DNA from: a virus
Direction: 5' to 3' (one strand)
DNA: 64,000 nucleotides
IMG/VR virus record: IMGVR_UViG_3300046683_000929
Coordinates: 34,181-98,180 of that record
The position numbers and the translations under genes were made by a program. The notes under the pieces are model-generated. The model ran no database searches. It was not told the DNA's origin and saw only the letters and a program-made list of their open reading frames with translations. Shown here piece after piece: positions 62,035 to 64,000 of the stretch (position 1 is the stretch's first letter; every line of letters starts with the position of its first letter).

Positions 62035-63087
62035 CTTAGGAAGATTTGAGTGATCTATTTTAAATCCTGTTCGGGTTTGGGGAACTGAAGAACCATTCCC
62101 ATTTCTATATCCAGAGGTAAGTTTGTCTGACCTAACTATTTTTATATAAGCTTTAAGCTTAATAAATATCCTAAAATCCAGCTTAACTCCATTGCCAGAA
62201 AGTTTTTCCAGAGCTTCTAAGACTTCCGGTTTCTTAGGTATAATACTATCAATCGGTTCAGAAAATAATTTACAGAACTGCTCGTAGTTAATTTGATAGC
62301 TAGAGTTTCTTAGATTAACAAAATCATTATCGATTTCCTCATTGAATACTCTAAAAGATTCAAACCACTTTTTGGATACATTGTCTTTGAAGGTGTCATT
62401 TTGAGTATCATAATTTAACTTGCAAAAATCACGAACTTCTGCCGTAGATACCATTCCGTATTTTGGTGAATCAACCTCAACGACTGATATCTCTGGTGGT
62501 TCATTGACAAATACCTGGGGGATTGGCGTAGGTTTTTTTGACTCTATAACAGCAGGTTCCTGTTTTTTTTCTGTCGGCTGCACCAACTGCTTTTCTGATA
62601 AGGAAGTTTTTTTGGCAGATCCAGGCACATCTACAGGATGGATTTCTTTTATAAGATTTCCTGTTTTATTATAAACAAAAAGATGATAGGAGCTAATATC
62701 AACACTTTTGATCATATATTCCTCAACTATTGTTACTCGTTTCCATCGGCTTGTAATCTGTAAATATCGCCGCTGTATTCCCTTAGAGGTAATAATATTG
62801 TGCGTTTCAAACATTTTCTTGTCGAATATTTTATAGTCGATACAAACTTTTAGCATCTCATAAAATTTCTCAACTGAAATAAAAGCTCTTTTTTTACAGT
62901 ATAGCGCTACCTCATCATCTTCTAGTTCCCAAAAAAGACTATTTGAATATATCTTACCCCAAAGCTTATAAACGAAAATTAAGCCAGAGTCCCCATACTT
63001 GCTTTCAAGTTTATCAAACTTGGGGGTATCGTATATATCAGTGTCCAACTGCATATACTTTAGTCCTTGATTAAACGGCCTTGCCAT
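62032..63087 (-). CDS. DUF4373 (Lin1244/Lin1753-type) replication protein
   Basis: A 351-residue protein. The first 110 residues (FNQGLKYMQLDTDIYDTPKFDKL to GLIFVYKLWGKIYSNSLFWELEDDEVALYCKK) match the N-terminal domain of phage replication initiators. The middle is Pro-, Ser- and Lys-rich, and the last third is helical. Initiators of this type usually work with a DnaC-like loader, which is not seen. It is followed by dnaB and preceded by a ribbon-helix-helix gene and iterons. Confidence 0.8.
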   Translation of the reverse strand: MARPFNQGLKYMQLDTDIYDTPKFDKLESKYGDSGLIFVYKLWGKIYSNSLFWELEDDEVALYCKKRAFISVEKFYEMLKVCIDYKIFDKKMFETHNIITSKGIQRRYLQITSRWKRVTIVEEYMIKSVDISSYHLFVYNKTGNLIKEIHPVDVPGSAKKTSLSEKQLVQPTEKKQEPAVIESKKPTPIPQVFVNEPPEISVVEVDSPKYGMVSTAEVRDFCKLNYDTQNDTFKDNVSKKWFESFRVFNEEIDNDFVNLRNSSYQINYEQFCKLFSEPIDSIIPKKPEVLEALEKLSGNGVKLDFRIFIKLKAYIKIVRSDKLTSGYRNGNGSSVPQTRTGFKIDHSNLPK

Positions 63088-63466
63088 TGATACTACATTC
63101 TATAATGAACAACATTAAATTTGCAGCAAACTCTTTAACTGTTTCTAAATCCAAGTCATTGATAAAATCAGGATCCAGTCCATTGCTCGTTATTACACGA
63201 AGCGTTTCGGCATATCCAGGTTCTTGACAGAGGTTTTTAAATTCTATACTTGATTGTTGCCTAACAATATCAAAATGTAAATATCTATTATCCAGGATCA
63301 TTTTTCGTATGGGCACATACTCAGTTAACAGTATACTAATTGTTTGGCTCATGCTTCGCCTTTCTTTTTTACAGAAACCCAATAAATCTTCCTCGATATT
63401 TAAGGGCACGCGGGTCCCTAATTGCCCGGAATTTTTTTTTTCAACAGATGATTCGATGTCACTCAT
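63071..63466 (-). CDS. Ribbon-helix-helix DNA-binding protein
   Basis: A 131-residue protein. GTRVPLNIEEDLLGFCKKERRSMSQTISILLTEYV (residues 17-51) fits a ribbon strand followed by two helices, typical of RHH regulators and partition proteins. The C-terminal 75 residues are helical and could mediate oligomers. It is the first gene downstream of the array of palindromic 15-mers and overlaps the initiator gene by 17 bases. It is the best candidate to bind the array, since RHH dimers favour short palindromes in phased repeats. Confidence 0.65.
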   Translation of the reverse strand: MSDIESSVEKKNSGQLGTRVPLNIEEDLLGFCKKERRSMSQTISILLTEYVPIRKMILDNRYLHFDIVRQQSSIEFKNLCQEPGYAETLRVITSNGLDPDFINDLDLETVKEFAANLMLFIIECSINGKAV

Positions 63467-63502
63467 AAAAATTTAAAAAATTGGTACTTTAACTACAGAG
63501 AA

Positions 63503-63532
63503 CAAACATAACAAAGATTTTCAACAAACAAA
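63503..63532 (-). promoter_or_regulatory. Bacteroidota promoter of the replication operon
   Basis: TATGTTTG (63503-63510) is a match to TAnnTTTG, and TTTG (63529-63532) lies 18 bases upstream. Spacing and both elements fit. The start of transcription should be near 63496, giving a short leader before the ATG at 63466. Confidence 0.8.
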
Positions 63533-63551
63533 ATAAATTATTGAAAAATAA

Positions 63552-63873
63552 TTAATGTAACATTAACTGCCATTAATGTTACATTAATTTTAATGCAGCA
63601 TTAACCACTATTAATGTAACATTAAATATAATTAATGTAACATTAACTACCATTAATGTAACATTAACCACTTTTTATGGGTTAATGTTACATTAACTAC
63701 CATTAATGTAACATTAATTATACCCACAAAAAAACTAAAATCAGTAAAAATCAAAATGTAACATTAACTGCCATTAATGTTACATTAACCATGGTTAATG
63801 CAGACATTAACTACCATTAATGTAACATTAACCACTTTTTAGGAGTTAATGTTACATTAACTACCATTAATGT
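63552..63873. repeat. Iteron array, about 14 copies of a 15-bp palindrome
   Basis: The unit is TTAATGTAACATTAA (centre A or T). Copies begin at 63552, 63573, 63590 (variant), 63611, 63632, 63653, 63682, 63703, 63753 (partial), 63774, 63795 (variant, one base longer), 63817, 63846 and 63867 (half). The commonest step is 21 bp, two turns of the helix, so all sites face one side. Phased iterons next to an initiator, a helicase and an RHH gene indicate a replication origin or a partition-type site. Confidence 0.85.
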
Positions 63874-63879
63874 GCGCAG

Positions 63880-63902
63880 TAGGATAGGATATGATAGGAT
63901 AG
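63880..63902. repeat. Short AGGAT direct repeats
   Basis: Four AGGAT-like units in 23 bases, just beyond the iteron array, followed to the window end by about 95 bases of very A+T-rich sequence that could act as an unwinding element. No gene is seen from 63904 to 64000. Confidence 0.5.
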
Positions 63903-64000
63903 TTATTCTCTATATAGATTATTTTAATAAGTATTTAGGGAGAGAGAATTTTTAAAAGAAAAAAGTTTGAAAAAAAAATTGCAAAATTGCTTGATTGGAT

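Noticed and set aside
63552-63873. CRISPR array
   Set aside because: Copies are 15-bp palindromes only about six bases apart with no unique spacers, and no cas genes are present.

Overview
The window is part of a double-stranded DNA phage (or closely related prophage) genome whose host is almost certainly a member of the Bacteroidota. The recognisable promoters have the Bacteroidota form TAnnTTTG with an upstream TTTG, start codons lack a consistent Shine-Dalgarno sequence, and many small proteins look like those of Bacteroidota phages. The short-tail ring and muzzle-like proteins, a three-gene ejection cassette and the absence of tape-measure or sheath genes suggest a podovirus-like particle with a crAss-like structural order. 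That placement is inference.

Nearly all genes lie on the minus strand, so the window reads from high to low coordinates. At 63.5-64 kb an array of about 14 iteron-like palindromes at 21-bp spacing sits next to a strong promoter, a ribbon-helix-helix protein, a DUF4373-type replication protein and a DnaB helicase: a probable replication origin with its initiator operon. From 60 to 49 kb come many small proteins plus a DNA methyltransferase, an HNH/NinG-like protein, an AAA+ ATPase, an OB-fold candidate, a HAD phosphatase and an SbcC-like ATPase. From 49 to 41.6 kb come a winged-helix candidate, a DHH phosphodiesterase, a GIY-YIG homing endonuclease, DUF1643, a tandem Tad2-like (anti-Thoeris) protein, a full GroEL and a DEDDh exonuclease. 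From 41.6 to 4.3 kb is the structural block: terminase, a GroES-like protein, a tandem double GroES-like protein, portal, M15 endolysin, scaffold, major capsid protein, fibres with Fn3-like domains, ring proteins, a 1571-residue muzzle-like protein and three ejection proteins, the last a 3029-residue polyvalent protein with two HExxH motifs. Two plus-strand genes at 34.4-35.4 kb are the only divergent ones and start at a palindromic operator.

The most striking locus is 2.5-3.26 kb. A terminator-insulated promoter drives a 24-codon leader ORF, then a strong intrinsic terminator, then five tRNA genes: Leu-TAG, Leu-TAA, Ser-GCT, Ser-TGA and Tyr-GTA. The leader peptide contains 11 consecutive residues that are only Leu, Tyr or Ser, the same amino acids the five tRNAs carry. 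The leader RNA also has the mutually exclusive 1:2, 2:3 and 3:4 pairings of classical ribosome-mediated attenuation. I read it as a phage tRNA operon that senses shortage of its own five products and turns itself on. I know of no description of such a system.

A second global feature is an exact 12-bp palindrome, TAAAATATTTTA. It occurs 11 times at gene boundaries, usually supplying the TAA stop of the upstream gene and lying just before the next start codon. It divides the minus-strand genome into units and is probably a phage-specific promoter or regulator site. Between 1.87 and 2.5 kb is a second noncoding unit with its own promoter, tRNA-like elements and terminator.
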